NCBI GenBank assembly: GCA_905250075.1
Contig: CAJNOP010000061.1
Span: 201,831-265,830 of the forward strand
Direction: 5' to 3'
Origin: Rotaria sp. Silwood1
Lineage: Eukaryota; Rotifera; Eurotatoria; Philodinida; Philodinidae
DNA: 64,000 bases
Position 1 is the stretch's first letter. Each line of letters starts with the position of its first letter. Shown here piece by piece: positions 25,070 through 37,697 of the stretch. The position numbers and the translations under genes were made by a program. The notes beneath the pieces were generated by a model. It did not search any database and was not told the DNA's origin. It was given only the letters and a program-made list of their open reading frames with translations.

Positions 25070-25408
25070 TTACTGTTCTTGTTCGATCCATCGACGTGTA
25101 CGGATGAGAGCAGGAAATGCAATAGTAAAAGGTGATTGGGCTCCTTGGCTCATTTTGGCCCATTTCTTGTTTGATTGTCGTTTTTCGTCGTACAATAGAT
25201 CTGTATCAACATCATTGCCATGGTATAGACGATTAGTCAAGAGATAGTGGGGATTAACATTAAATCGTCCGAAGAAACCTGCAAGAGATCGTTTCTGGTC
25301 TTGTTGTTCCATATTTGTTGATGTTCCAACTACGGTATTGACTTTATTGAGATATATTATTGTGATCAACATGATATATATACCAAATCGTGTCAACATT
25401 TTTGTCAT
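25070..25408 (-). CDS. Candidate secreted neuropeptide-type precursor (112 aa)
   Basis: ATG at 25408 is the first in-frame Met, and the stop is at 25070. Residues 5-28 form a hydrophobic signal-peptide-like stretch (FGIYIMLITIIYL). The rest is hydrophilic with prohormone-type cleavage sites: KR at 39-40, KR at 76-77 and RR at 105-106. Between the first KR and Gly47-Arg48 lies SLAGFF; Gly-Arg after a short peptide is the classical amidation/cleavage signal, so SLAGFF-amide is a plausible product. No second copy of that peptide exists, and I recognise no named family. The secretory and processing layout is seen; peptide-hormone function is inference. Confidence 0.5.
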   Translation of the reverse strand: MTKMLTRFGIYIMLITIIYLNKVNTVVGTSTNMEQQDQKRSLAGFFGRFNVNPHYLLTNRLYHGNDVDTDLLYDEKRQSNKKWAKMSQGAQSPFTIAFPALIRTRRWIEQEQ

Positions 25409-27160
25409 ATATGAATTTCTAAGCGCTTGTATGTGTACTTCGAGAAAATAACTAAATGGCAATGAAAGATCAACAAAATATATGAAGAAAACTAGAAAAA
25501 GAAAAAAGACAATTTGATTTTAAATTTCCGTCAGATGTCAACTGATAAAAAGACCAAAAAAAGATGAAGATACTTGAATTTTAATTTGATGATAATTGAC
25601 AGAAATAATCAATGGAAAAGTGTATGTGTCGGCGTAGGTTGATGATGAAAAACCATTTATGAGTTCGAGTGACATTGTTAATTATTTGATTTCTTGAAGG
25701 AAAACATTGAAAAATTGAATACCTTCATTCATCATTGAAATAAATTATATGTCCTACGAATCGAAAGAATTGTTTAAAGCAGTTTCATAATTAAGAACAA
25801 TCACATTTCGATTATCAAGAAAAAACTATAGTATCATCGAGTCACATGAATCTATGAGTTACGAAATTTTAGAAGAAAATTTCAACATCAGCTAACTATC
25901 AATTGATACTAGTGATAAACGACTAATCAGTAAAACTGAACTACGTCGATATAGAATTGTACTAGACTATAAGAAAATCGATCTATAATCAGATAATTCT
26001 TTTGATAGCTTGAGAATACTATTTTTTTCAGTAAATATGAATGTTAAATTGTTTATTTGAATAGTTTGTTCTATTTACAATATTGATGTATTCATTGTAA
26101 GAAAAATATGGATACAATGCAGAAATAAATATAATAGATGATGATAAACACATTTATAAAATTATAATTACTAATCTTTTCTTTTCAAATCTTTTCTATC
26201 TCGAGTTCCTGTTACTTTCGAAAATAATTACTCTTGTACAAAAATTTAACAAAACCTTTTAATTAATTATGTTTTCTTTCTCTGTATGCGTTATTCGGTA
26301 AAATCAAATAAAACGTTTAAGATACGTAAATAGAAAAATAATAACTGATAAGAAAGACAATGTAAATTGAAATAGTTAGGAAATTCGTGAGAAACTTTTA
26401 ACTCAAATATGCTAATCGACAATTGATCTTACAAGAACTCGAATCTGTTATAACAAAGATGACCTTATTGATATATGCATCGATAGTGTTCGTAACAGCA
26501 AAATATATATCAGTAATAAAGCTATTTCTCACAAAGATAAATACATCATTTTTGTTCTTTATGTGATAAATTCCAAAAGTGAAGAAATTATTGTTTATAG
26601 TGTAAATAATGACTAGCAGTTATGATTAACATTCAATGTGTTGACTTGTATAGATAAATTTATATCTTTTCATATTTGGCCACATAAAATATATCATTCG
26701 TAACAAAGTTGAATTCAATCTATAGAGAATATGGAGAACAAGTTGATGAAATCTTTTCTTTTTGTTTCTTTTGATTCACTGTTTTGTCTTAGTATAAAAA
26801 ACAAATAATGATTGATCTTCTTCTTTTGGAGCCACGCTTTCTTTTATTGTTCACAAAATAAATTTATTTAGAAATAAGCATACAATTATTTTTCATAAGT
26901 AAAAAATATTCATCTGCAAGACGTTCTTGTAGTTAGGTGTGTAACTTTGAACAACAAGAAAAACCAACTTATGTGCATATTGACATACAACTAGGACTCG
27001 GATTGTACCAGATCAACTGAATTAAAAGAAAATTAGAGAAATTAATTAGAGAAAAAAAACTGGTTTGTACTATAAATCACATAATTTTTATGCCAATGGC
27101 TGCATATGATCAACTTTGAATCTAGAAGAGAAAAAGCATCAGTACAAAAGGTATTTAGTA
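25409..27160. other. Non-coding AT-rich stretch
   Basis: No supported gene or repeat. Short frames here lack family resemblance and splice partners. Confidence 0.45.
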
Positions 27161-27169
27161 TTTACACAA

Positions 27170-28690
27170 ACCCAGTTCGATCTTAAATGAGATTGAAATG
27201 AGACGCAACAACGGTTCCTTGATGAACCATCTGCAAAATCAAATAAAAATCGTATCAGTCTATAAACCTAAATTATTTAACTAAATTATTGAAATGAATA
27301 AAAGACTAACCTTGATTAGTGGCTGTATAATCAATAATTGTACTCAATGATGGATTTATTAATTAACGATTATAACATGGGTCACGTCAAAAAGAAACGA
27401 GCATTTCTTCGCTTTTTACAACACTCATCATTAGTTTCAGACTAAAGACAAATTCTTTATCAGAGAACTTACTCATAATTTTCTGATACTTTCATGCCAA
27501 GTTTATTCAATGCTGATAATTTATCTTCAATAACATTAAATAATTGAATTGTATTAATATTATCTCGAGAAATAATATTTGACAGTAGAATACTATTAAT
27601 TTGATTATAGTTTTGCGGTACATTCATTTAATCATAGATAAAAATACTCATAAATAAAATGTAGAAAAGATAAACTTGATCTCACACGCATACTATTAAT
27701 CCTGAAATAAGATTTTTTTTATTTTGTTTTTCAATAGAATGTGAACCGTAACGTATACATATTGAATTTATTGAAATAATAAAACCGACTATTTTTGATT
27801 TATCTAATCGATAATCACGACATGTATTAATAGCGATGATCATCAATGTTTTTGACTATGAAATCTAACAAAAAAAGAATCTCTTTTTTGTTACTTCTAA
27901 ATAAAACCACTTGAGAGAGATTTAGGTAAACAATACAAGACTTTTTCTAGTTGTATCCTAAACGATCTTTACTATTGTTAATTCAGATATAACAAACAAA
28001 ATTCTTCTGTGAATTCGTACTTTTTTCAATAACTCGAACAGATGTTTCTGAACAAGTATTTGGTAATTCAATTATTAAATTTTCTTAGAAGAATGAAACA
28101 CACATTGTAGTTTATTTTTTGGTCTCACATGTCAGGAAAATTCACACATCTAGTTAAACAAACAAGAAATAAATTCAAATAAGACAAATGAAACTTATCG
28201 AAAACTTTGCATACTTTACAAAGAACATCAACAGCTGAATGAATAATTTGTGAATTACATTGGCAATAAATAACAATCCATTTATCAAGATGTTTGGCTG
28301 AAAGATGTGCTAATGAGCGTTCATCACGACATCAATCAGCTTCTAATGGATTATATCGAATCGTACCTTAAAAATTCTTAAAATAATTATTTATTGAATT
28401 ATTTAAATAAATGAATTCATACATCTATATAAATAATCGATTCCGTTTCGATCGAACGACCAATGAATTCAACAAATTCTTTATTATTTCTAGTTTATCC
28501 GATATTTAATTCTTGATGTCCTTCCTCACATCTTTGTTTTATTAAAGAAAAATCTTGTCTTATTGGATCTGAAATATGTTTAGCATAGAAACATTACTAA
28601 CAAAACATAGACAAGAAAAAAAATTAAACTTTATCTGTCATACAATGTAATTCTGAAATTAAAAAGGTCATTGTTTGAATTTATTTCTTT
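27170..28690 (-). pseudogene. Decayed PIWI-clade Argonaute gene
   Basis: Seven short blocks in gene order along the minus strand match conserved PIWI segments. About 28650: SELHCMTDKV (PELC.LTGLTD-like). 28440-28562: DPIRQDFSLIKQ. 28205-28375: EAD-stop-CRDERS...LDKWIVIY, where the conserved ADW-S-R-E-x-R motif has TGA in place of the Trp codon. 27995-28085: LIIELPN. 27725-27862: LMIIAINTCRD...VGFIISIN (the catalytic GID is AIN). 27476-27628: ISRDNINTIQL (the YRDGVSDGQ region). About 27380-27440: KKRRNARFF. About 27175-27245: GTVV. Stops and frameshifts separate the blocks, and the first catalytic Asp is Asn. Functional PIWI proteins load piRNAs and silence transposons in the germline; this copy cannot encode one. 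Individual blocks are weak, but their order and spacing are convincing. Confidence 0.7.
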
Positions 28691-29734
28691 AAACCACGTT
28701 CAACAGTACAGTCATTTCTTTTAACAATCATAAATAAAATATAGCAAATAGAAATTATTTTTCTTTTTTTTATTAAATAAAATACTACTCTAAAATCTTC
28801 GAAAAAATAAAGAAGCGTCCTATTGCATGCTAAATCTATAACTACAGCTTTAGCCAATATTTCTCAATGAATTTTTCATAATTCAATCTATCGTGTATAA
28901 ATATTGTGCTGTTTTATTATTAAGATGATAAGAAACAAGTCTTGCATCAGACTCAAAGGAATAGTAATATCGATATAAATCTCCTTAGAAGATAAATTTT
29001 GATATAATTAGTAACAAGAACAATTGCTTGTTCATTTTCATCTTTCTCACAATTAAGTATGAGTCATCGAGTTTTTTGGAAACGTTGCTATTGTTGGACG
29101 ATTGCCACTATCATTTGTCTCCATAGACAAATTGTCAAACTGTGTTGCTGTTCATGATATTGCCTAAACAAAACCAAATAAAATCTCTTAGAAAGAATTA
29201 AATTTTATCAATGATGCTGGACTTTTAGTACCTATTCTAACATTGCTACCTTTCACGGAAACTAAATCTTGATAAAAAAAAACAGCAGAACAAGTTTTTG
29301 AAAATAATCTAATAAAATTAACTTACCTTGCTTAGAAGATTATGCTGTTCAATCAAGATGACGGCGTGATTGAACATATCTTCTTAAACACATGCTATCT
29401 ACAGATCAAAATAAATTTATCAATTCATCTTCTTGTCGACACAAGTGGTCCTTTCACTTTTTTTTCGAAAATGATTCTGATGACATATATGTGAGCGTCC
29501 TAACTGAGACCAGGTTCAACATCGGATTGGTCTATGTGAACCTTACATCTGAAATTGGAAGCGTTCAATTTCAGATCGAGAAGAGAGCTGGATGAATGAC
29601 AGATGAGCTCTCGACATTTAAGTTTGACATAAACAAGAGATTAAAAAAATACAGCAAAATAATTTTATTTGAATCAATTCAATTAACAACATAAATTGAT
29701 CAAGAAATTCATATTTGACAGATTTCTTTAGTTT

Positions 29735-30069
29735 TGAGTGTGACTATGGGTGCTCGTTTTCTCTTGATTCATACCTACATCCTTCTGAACGTTGTTATCG
29801 AGCTAGGAAGGTAACTTTAGTTTCTTATGCATTCTCCTTGATAAGATAGTTCATCTGTTTCTGGTCATATTTCAGCACGAGAAAATCCATAAATGTATAA
29901 ATCTATCAAGATTTGACAATAGAACAGCATGCGAGCATGATAATGGCTAAACAATTACAAGCTAAACTTGTGAAACTAACAAAAACTGCAAACTATGAAC
30001 TTTTGAATGAGCAATTACAACAACTAGTTACTTCTTTTCGTTTGATAGCAAGAGCTCTGCTCAACTTTT
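29735..30069 (+). pseudogene. Possible coding relic of unknown family
   Basis: A frame at about 29735-29809 (CDYGCSFSLDSYLHPSERC) ends at a GTAACT donor. After an acceptor near 29876 a second frame runs to a stop at 30069 (a helical, Gln/Leu-rich stretch ending FRLIARALLNF). Composition and splice-like borders look gene-derived, but the phase across the junction does not favour one reading and I cannot name a family. DNA from 28700 to 29734 shows nothing firm apart from a short hairpin near 29550-29575 (CTGAAATTG ... CAATTTCAG). Confidence 0.2.
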
Positions 30070-30915
30070 AATATGAATTGTAATTTATTCAATAAAATTA
30101 TTTTCTCGTACTTTGAAATTTCTTATTTATATCAAGCTCAAAAGTCTGGAACTTTAATGTAGGAAGCTCATCTGTCGATGTACCGAGAAACTGATGTTAG
30201 AACTCAACCTAGTGTGTAGATTGATATTGTATTCAGATACTTATCAATGAATTAGCAAGAAGCAATTATGTTTCAATTATTTACAATCATTATTGAATAA
30301 ATTAAACAACGATTTGAGCATTTATGAATAGTTTTCTATTGAAGTAGTTTATGTGTATAAAACAACCCATAACTTTACTATTTCAAACTTATTTTATCAA
30401 TGGACGATTTCATCAATTGAAACGCCAGTGATATCTATCAATTTATCAATGAGTACCCGAATGCAATACCGATCTGTGAATTGGTTCAAGTTTTTATATC
30501 AATCTCCTGCTCAATATTAATTTGAATACTAGCATTTTTTTTTGCAATGATGCTCTTCTTACTTAAACAATAGTGAGAATCAAATTTGTATGTACTAGTT
30601 TGAAATTAGAGAAATATAAAAACAAATGCTAATGTTTTAGATTTTATTATTGTTTATGCAAACAAGACAAAAAATTTTATTGACTTGAAGACACATTTTT
30701 ATCTTTGTTGATTCTTCTACACATTGGAAATGAAACATTTCATAAATAAAAGACAAATAAAAATAGATTGAAGCGCGTGTATATTTTTAACCATGAAATT
30801 ATTACGGTAAAGAGGATATTCGAAAAAAGATTTCTTAACCAATTGAAAAATGAATTCCGAGAATAGATATATATCTATATACATAAAAGAAAACTCATCA
30901 CGTTCTAAAAAAAAA
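30070..30915. other. Non-coding stretch
   Basis: AT-rich with no supported gene; the 3' flank of the minus-strand zinc-finger gene. Confidence 0.45.
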
Positions 30916-31926
30916 CTAACGATGTGATGTCATATGACGTGTTAAATGATGACGTTCTCGAAATGTTTCATAGCAAATATGACAAGTAAGATTCATAGAT
31001 GATGTTGAATTTGTAAATGTTTTTCTTGTTGTTGTTGTTGTTGTTGTTTCTGTAGATATTTGATGATGATGATAATTACGTCGTGTTGCATGATGAACAC
31101 GAATATGATGAACTAATTCACTTGTAAGACGAAATTGTATTGAACATTTAGCACACCAATTTGATGCATTCGCTAATGCTGCTGTTGATGATGATTGTGA
31201 TAGATGATGTAAAGCCATTAACCATGGATTAACTGATGATATTGATGTTGTTATAGGTGTTTGACAAATTTTTGATGATTCATTCGTCGATTGAAGAACA
31301 TTAGCAATACCAAATGGTAATGATGTTGATTCAGATCGAAATACTTTTGTTGATAATTGTCGTGTTTGATTTGAATCATCGTCTAAAATATCAACAATCT
31401 AATTAAAGATATTCTCTTTTCAAAATTATGATTATTATTATTTTTAACTTTTAATTAAATAAAATACAAGTCATTCATCTGAATTAGTATTCGTCTTCAT
31501 ATTTATAAAGATTTTCAAAGATGATTTACATTTAGAAATCTTACAAAAATATAATTAAACAAAAATAATTGGCTATTTTATATAACATTTATATGCATAT
31601 GTAAACATAAGAATCAATTTATAATAATTGTTCTATATGGAATTTTCTACTAAAATAAAGTAAACTAATCCAGATTGTAAGTGTTTTATTCAATGTTTAA
31701 CCGACAAGATTGCTAAGTGTTTTTCATAAAGATCTCATTTCCATAATAGAAATAAGAAAAAAAAAATAATGTTTTCGTACATGTTTATATTTCTATGTGA
31801 ACAATTAAAAAAAGTTTTTTTTTTCTTAATGTCCTTGAAAATCTCACCTTGTTTTCTTTTATTATTTGTCATTAATGTTGTCTGATCATGATCGTCGTTG
31901 TTAATATTTTTCTCAATCGTTTCCAT
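30916..31926 (-). CDS. Small C2H2 zinc-finger protein, PRDM8/ZNF488-type C-terminus
   Basis: Two exons, 31926-31848 and 31382-30916, join in phase to a 181-aa protein ending in TSHR. The N-terminal half is low in structure and includes PFGIANVLQ, reminiscent of short repressor-recruiting motifs. Two C2H2 fingers close the protein: CAKCSIQFRLTSELVHHIRVHH and, after a Thr-rich spacer, CHICYETFRERHHLTRHMTSH. The finger sequences, especially WCAKC..FR.TS.LV.H.R and FRERHHL.RHMTSH at the extreme C-terminus, match what I recall of the PRDM8/ZNF488 tail, so a nuclear transcriptional regulator is likely. No PR/SET domain is encoded here. The start was placed at the first ATG; the frame extends a little further upstream without another Met. 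Confidence 0.7.
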
Positions 31927-33128
31927 CGAATTCAATAATCTTGTCAATCTGCGCGCTCTCTGTATTAGTGATGATGTACCCTATGTTGCTAGTTGTATTA
32001 CTGATGCGTAAAAAACAGCTCGCCTTGCCAACCAAATCGGCATAGATGAAGAGAAGAAGGAATAAAAAAAAATGTGTCTTCTCTCTATCTCTTTATCGTC
32101 TTCTCCCAATGGGACTCATCAATAATGATGATGATGATGATCGCAACAGTCCGTTTAGTAATCTGTTCTTCTTCTCGTTCACTCAAGTCTAATGCAATCA
32201 CTGTGTAGAGAGAGAATTCCCTGTCGTTGACTGCAAGAGCAATCACATGAGAATAATTACTAAGACACACACACAACAATCAGCTTTTACAAGACTAAAA
32301 AACGGCATATGATTGAACCGATCGACCATCGTGCGTATATTCATTTTCCACGAGTAGTCCTTTGGGAAATTGTTTTCAAGAATAGCTAAGCAATCAATGT
32401 CAAGTTGTTTTGTACACATAGAATTAAACAGATATTTTTTTTTATTATTAATATTTAGTTCTGATTAATGTTTAATGAGAAAATATTTAGATTTTTCATT
32501 ATTTCAAAATACAAATTTTGAAAAACATTTTAAAAAATTATTTGCTTTTTTGTTGAAAACTTCAATTCAAAAAATTCAATTTTCATCAGTCAAACTTTTA
32601 TATTTTGTTGTTTTTTTTTCAAGTAATGAACAAAATAATACGAAATGAAATATATTTTCATAAATAAGAAGACATATCAATTTTGATAAGTAAAGATAAA
32701 GACTTACACTCGAAAAAATTTCGTATCATAAGAAACTCAAAACAAGACTGTCGAAATATTTTTGTGTTGGACAGCTTTGAGACATAATAATATGCAGAAA
32801 TTCTTTTTTTAGATTTCTTACAATACGGATTTCTTGTTTTTTTTTTCTGAAAATTTAGTTTAATAAACAATAATGATTTCTACTTCATTATTTATCAATG
32901 TTTTATGTATTCATAGAAAATTCGTTTTTCAAATAAATAAGACTGCATAATGAAATAATTATAAAAATTGCTAATATTCTAAAAAATAATTTCTTTTTAT
33001 AGATCTTTATTCTGATTTTGGAGTGAATGTAAAAACATTCGTTTTCTCTTCATTTTATTTTAACAAAACAACGAGAGAAAATCACAAAAGTTCTTCTTCT
33101 ATTTGATGTTATCTACTGTTTTGTTTAT
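31927..33128. other. Non-coding stretch between zinc-finger and RPL31 genes
   Basis: Very AT-rich, with homopolymer runs. It contains a short ATC/GAT microsatellite near 32128-32141. It includes the upstream region of the zinc-finger gene and the 3' flank of RPL31. Confidence 0.45.
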
Positions 33129-33688
33129 TTATTCATTGTCCACATTAGCAGTGAGTAATCCTAAATAAGAAAACAAAAGCTTTAAAAATTGAATAGAAGA
33201 AAAACATCAAGACCAAACCTTTAAATGAAGGTACTCGAACAAATGTAACCAATGTATAAAGTTTATGTGGTGAATCTTCATCTTCATTACGTTGTCGAGC
33301 TAAACGAACTCGAACACGATAAGGAACATGACTAAATGAAAATAATAGAAAGTTTAACATAGAAAAAATTATTAAGAATAAACTAACTTGATTCCTTGTG
33401 ACCAAACCTCCTTATTTAATTTTGAATCGATACGAACATCAGGTGTTTTCATCATTTTTTCAGCAAATTTTTTTAATTCTTTAACTGCACGTGGTGCTCG
33501 TTTCTTGAAAGCTCTATTTCATGCATAAATTAAAGAATAAATATTCATAAAAATAAAAAGATAAAGTTAACTTACACGCCATGCAATCGTTTATGTAAAT
33601 TGACCGTATATTCACGAGTAACAACTTCATTTGTTATTTGTTTTTTGCTACTGCCAGTTTCACCTTTTTTACCTTTTTTATTGGCCAT
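33129..33688 (-). CDS. RPL31: 60S ribosomal protein eL31 (RPL31)
   Basis: Four exons: 33688-33576, 33513-33388, 33331-33219 and 33160-33129, giving 127 aa (human RPL31 has 125). The conserved core is present in order: [58 protein letters not shown] and KLYTLVTFV, ending ANVDNE. Residues split by introns (HGV|A, GIN|H) are rebuilt exactly by the chosen junctions. It is a component of the large ribosomal subunit near the exit tunnel. The Lys-rich N-terminus varies between species. Introns are 55-62 nt. The start lies 302 bp after the stop of the ZDHHC gene on the same strand. Confidence 0.95.
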
Positions 33689-33990
33689 TTTGAAGATCAG
33701 TTGGTTTTATAATCTAAAATAAATTTCCTTCGTCCATATTATCAATAAATAAAAATCGTTTTAATTTAGATGGATTCTTTTTGTCTTTCCAACAAATAAA
33801 TCAAATAAATATAGAAAGAAAAATACAAATTAGGAATAAAAAATAGAAGCAAAACTTTTTAGATCGACTACGCTGATAAAATAATTCGGAAATTAATAAA
33901 TAAATAAATATATATATATACATTGAAAAACACAAAACTTGCGCAGTTTTAATATCACAGAACACAAGAAAATAACGTCCATTATTTTTC

Positions 33991-36877
33991 TTATCTTCTG
34001 TTGGGATTGCCACTTAATAAGTAATTCCGATCGTTATTAACTGAATTTGCTGAAGTATCAAGTGCCAAAACAACATCTCTACTAAAATAAAATAAAATTG
34101 TATAACAATTAAATATTTAAAATATGCTGAACGGTTTTTTTATTATATAAAGATTTTCCTACATAAAAATTCCTTTCATGATGTATATGATTTTTTTCAA
34201 ACTTCGTTGAAGATTACTACTTTCATTTATACCATAACAATCTCTACTTCTATCAAAATTGAAACTCTTTTCAAAATATGTAAAATAAAACAAGAAATTT
34301 TCTTATTATCAAAGTCACTCTCGATTCAATGATGATATATAGATTATTATTTTTCGGTCCGTTAGTACTATCATTCAATCGTATTACGTACGTTGGATTT
34401 CTAGATTGTTCTTGTAAATCTTCAAGTAGCATACTATTTATTTGATAATGAACTCCATCACCTTGTCTATTTAATCAAAAATTCAAATTGAAATTTCAAT
34501 AAATAAAAAAAAAGAACAAACAAAATTCTAAAATTACGTTGTATATATTGGTATTAATGCTTCCAAAAGATTAGATCCAAATATTTCTTGAATATTTTCT
34601 TTCCATCCTAAATCAAAACCATCTTTTTGAGGACCATTTGCAAATATTGGTGCTCGATGGGATTCTAATGAAAAAAAAAAAATTCATAATATAATATTTA
34701 TTTAGAAAAAAATTCAAAATAAAATATTTACCCACTGTTGTTCGATTTTTTACAATTAAAAATATATGATAAAAATATAATGATGATACACTTATAGCAA
34801 AGACAATTGCAATAAAAAAAAGAAAAAGTATATGATATTTTCCACTTCTTGATATTGGACTAGTTTCATGCTTAATTCAAGAAATATAATCATTCAAATT
34901 TATATATATATATATATTTTTTTTTTCTTTGTAAAAAAAAACATACTTTGTCCAAATTGGTCATACTCTAAATCAAACAAAAACAAAAAGCAAAAATTTA
35001 ATATCGAATTTTAAAAAACTGAAAAATATTTTTTAACCTGCCAAGATAAAATAAAATATTGAAGGGATGTAGCCGCAACATAAATACAAAAAATTAATGC
35101 CCAACCAAGAAATAAAATAAAAAATTTATAATTTCCATATGAAATACAACTATTTGTCCTTAAAATAAAAATGAATTCTTTTTTTTTTCTTTTTATTTCA
35201 TTTAAATCGAAGTTTTTTCTTTTTTACCATGGACAATGATGATCATATCGAAGAACACATTTTTCACATACTGAACAATGATGAGCTCGATCAGGTTTTA
35301 TACATTTACATATCGAACAATAACGAATACCTTTGAAGAAAATTGTTTTTTTTTTTACTTATCTCAATCAATTAATATCAATTTCATACTTCCATCAAAC
35401 TGTCGTGTTAATAATGGTAAATTTGCTTCACGAGAAAGGCGAATAAGACTAGCACGTCTTTCACTAACTGTTTGTGCTGCGATAATATGTTCACCTTCAA
35501 TTTCACTTATATAAAACTAAGAATAAGAAAAAAATAGTTTTGTTTTAATATTAAATTTGAAATAATATTTACTTGTCTAGGTGGTCCAACTAAAGATGTA
35601 AATACTGTTCGATAATAAGACCATAAAAGAAGAATAAATAATACATGATAAATACATAGATAAATCACTAAACATAAACATTATCGTTTTTCAAATAAAC
35701 AATCTTTAGTAAAAAAAACAAAAAGTTTTGACACAAAATTATTGGTCATTTTTCAGTGACTGAAAGACAACTGATTAAAGTTTCTTAGAATCAAAATTTT
35801 TCACTATTTCCAAACATATGTTCAAATTTACTAAAGAACTAGTTTCTATATCAATTAAAAATTATTTCACATTTTGAATTCAATAGATTTCATTTGAATT
35901 ATAAAATTCATCAAAACAGTCTTGTGTACAACTACTATATTGAAATAATTTGATAACAATAGCTCAATCTTACGCTAGAAAAAAAAATTCTACATACTGA
36001 TTCCAAAAAAGTGAAAAAGTTTGATTCTAACGAAAATATTTCTAGTTCTAATCAACTGTCTTTAAGTAACCAAAAAATGAGTGAATATTTTATGCAAACA
36101 TTCTCGTAACATAATTTAAGACAATAAAAAAAATAATAAGTTTTTTTTTTACCTTTCTTAGGTATATTGTCAATAGTCACTAAATTATTGAAAATCATAT
36201 TTTTAAAAATATATTTTAAATAAAACTTACAAATACACATTTGTACAACATAAGCATAATAAGACCATCCAACAATTCCAAGAATAAAAAAGACCGGAAT
36301 CCATTTTAATATTTCACAACAACACGTACTTGGCGTTGGAATAGTCATTGTAGAATCTAAATAATTGTTTAAATTTAAAATATGACTTTATTCTTTATGT
36401 ATTTATTTAAAATATTTTTAGACCAATAAGAGTGAATAAAACGCAGATAAGTGAATGAGAAATTGGTTTTAATAAAGAGCATAATAGATATAAAAATTCG
36501 AGCACTTACACAAGTTTTTAATTCTCGAGATGTACATAAAATATACGGATTGTAAATCTCGTTGGTCTTCACTTATTAATAAATCATTGGTAGACTACCA
36601 TTTAAAATTACAGAGGAGAAATAAGAAAAATAATTGATCATTTTTTCTTACACATACAAACAACACAAAAGAAAATTATTCATTATTTATTAAACTTACT
36701 TGTTCACTATGTTGATTTGTTGAGAGAAGTGGTTCTAATATAAGATTTTCATTCTAATTTAAAATAAAATATACATATAAATTATTATAATAGATTTCTC
36801 TCTTCGATATATTCTACCTCAAAATGTACATCAGTGACAGTTGTTGTTGAAGAAAAATAATTGTTATTATATTTCAT
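33991..36877 (-). CDS. ZDHHC: DHHC-type protein S-palmitoyltransferase (ZDHHC2/15/20 group)
   Basis: Membrane enzyme that transfers palmitate to Cys of target proteins. Core exons: 36356-36231, 35667-35573, 35516-35390, 35330-35228, 35158-35038, 34967-34947 (only 21 nt), 34870-34732, 34664-34538, 34466-34392 and 34081-33991. Three further 5' exons (36877-36818, 36753-36700, 36594-36510) join in phase and add 69 N-terminal residues, for 407 aa in total. From the internal Met (36348) alone the protein is 338 aa; vertebrate relatives have about 340-370. TM1 ([13 protein letters not shown]) and TM2 precede the Cys-rich domain, CSIC...HHCSVCEKC, with DHHCPW and catalytic Cys215. TM3 ([17 protein letters not shown]) and TM4 ([15 protein letters not shown]) follow, then the TTxE motif (TTVE) across a splice. 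The core is certain; the 5' extension and last exon are less so, since a coding-like stretch near 34200-34255 could be an alternative exon. Confidence 0.9.
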
Positions 36878-37697
36878 TGAATGTTAATATTTCATGCATC
36901 ATAATCTGATTTCTTGTTCTTTTTTTTTCTTACTTGCTTTTTTTTTACTATTTAAGCAAGTACGCGTAAGTTAATCTAAATAGAAATTAATGAATAATAA
37001 GAAAAATAATTTAGAAATACAATGAACATCTATGTCAATTAGGGTAAACGAATTAATACAACAAATATTTATAAATAAAATAGGTATTCATTTAGATGGA
37101 TTTATGCTATATTTTACCAAGTCTCACATATGAACTTCAGATTAAATAATATATTTTTGTTAAATTAATTTTAAGCAAAAATAAAATATTTTTGTTTGAA
37201 GAAAAAAATAAGAAAAGAAAAAAAATAATAAAATATAATTAATGAAAAATATTTCATATTGATGTCACTAGGGAGAAATGATAATAATAACCATGTTTTT
37301 CATAATCAGATGAAATTGTTTTTGCTGATATGATTCATAGAAAAAACTTCCTCAGAAGAAATATTTTGTTTTTTGTCTTTTATTGTTAGTTTATACTTAA
37401 AGAAAAAAATATTCTTCAACAGTAATCATCGAAATACTTATAATGATAAAATGAAAATAACTCATCATAGATATATATATATCTATTTTTTTTTTTCATT
37501 ATTTATTCTTGGTCGATTTGACATTCGTTTACATGAGTATGCACAATTAAGTTTTGCTGTTGTTTGGCCTTGGTGTAATTATATATGATTATTATATTAG
37601 TTTATTTAAATATGAAATATTTATTTTAATTTGATAATAAATTAAATAATATTTTTAGATTATTTCAATAGATTTAACAAAATAAAAAAAAAACGAA
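36878..37697. promoter_or_regulatory. Divergent intergenic region between ZDHHC and SKP1-like genes
   Basis: This 820-bp AT-rich span lies between two genes transcribed away from each other, so it should contain both promoters. I see no defined core element. Acceptor-like TTTTAG (about 37654-37659) and TCAATAG just before the SKP1 ATG could serve a 5'-UTR intron or spliced-leader addition. Confidence 0.4.

Noticed and set aside
32128-32141. Short ATC/GAT microsatellite
   Set aside because: Too short to carry meaning beyond simple-sequence background.
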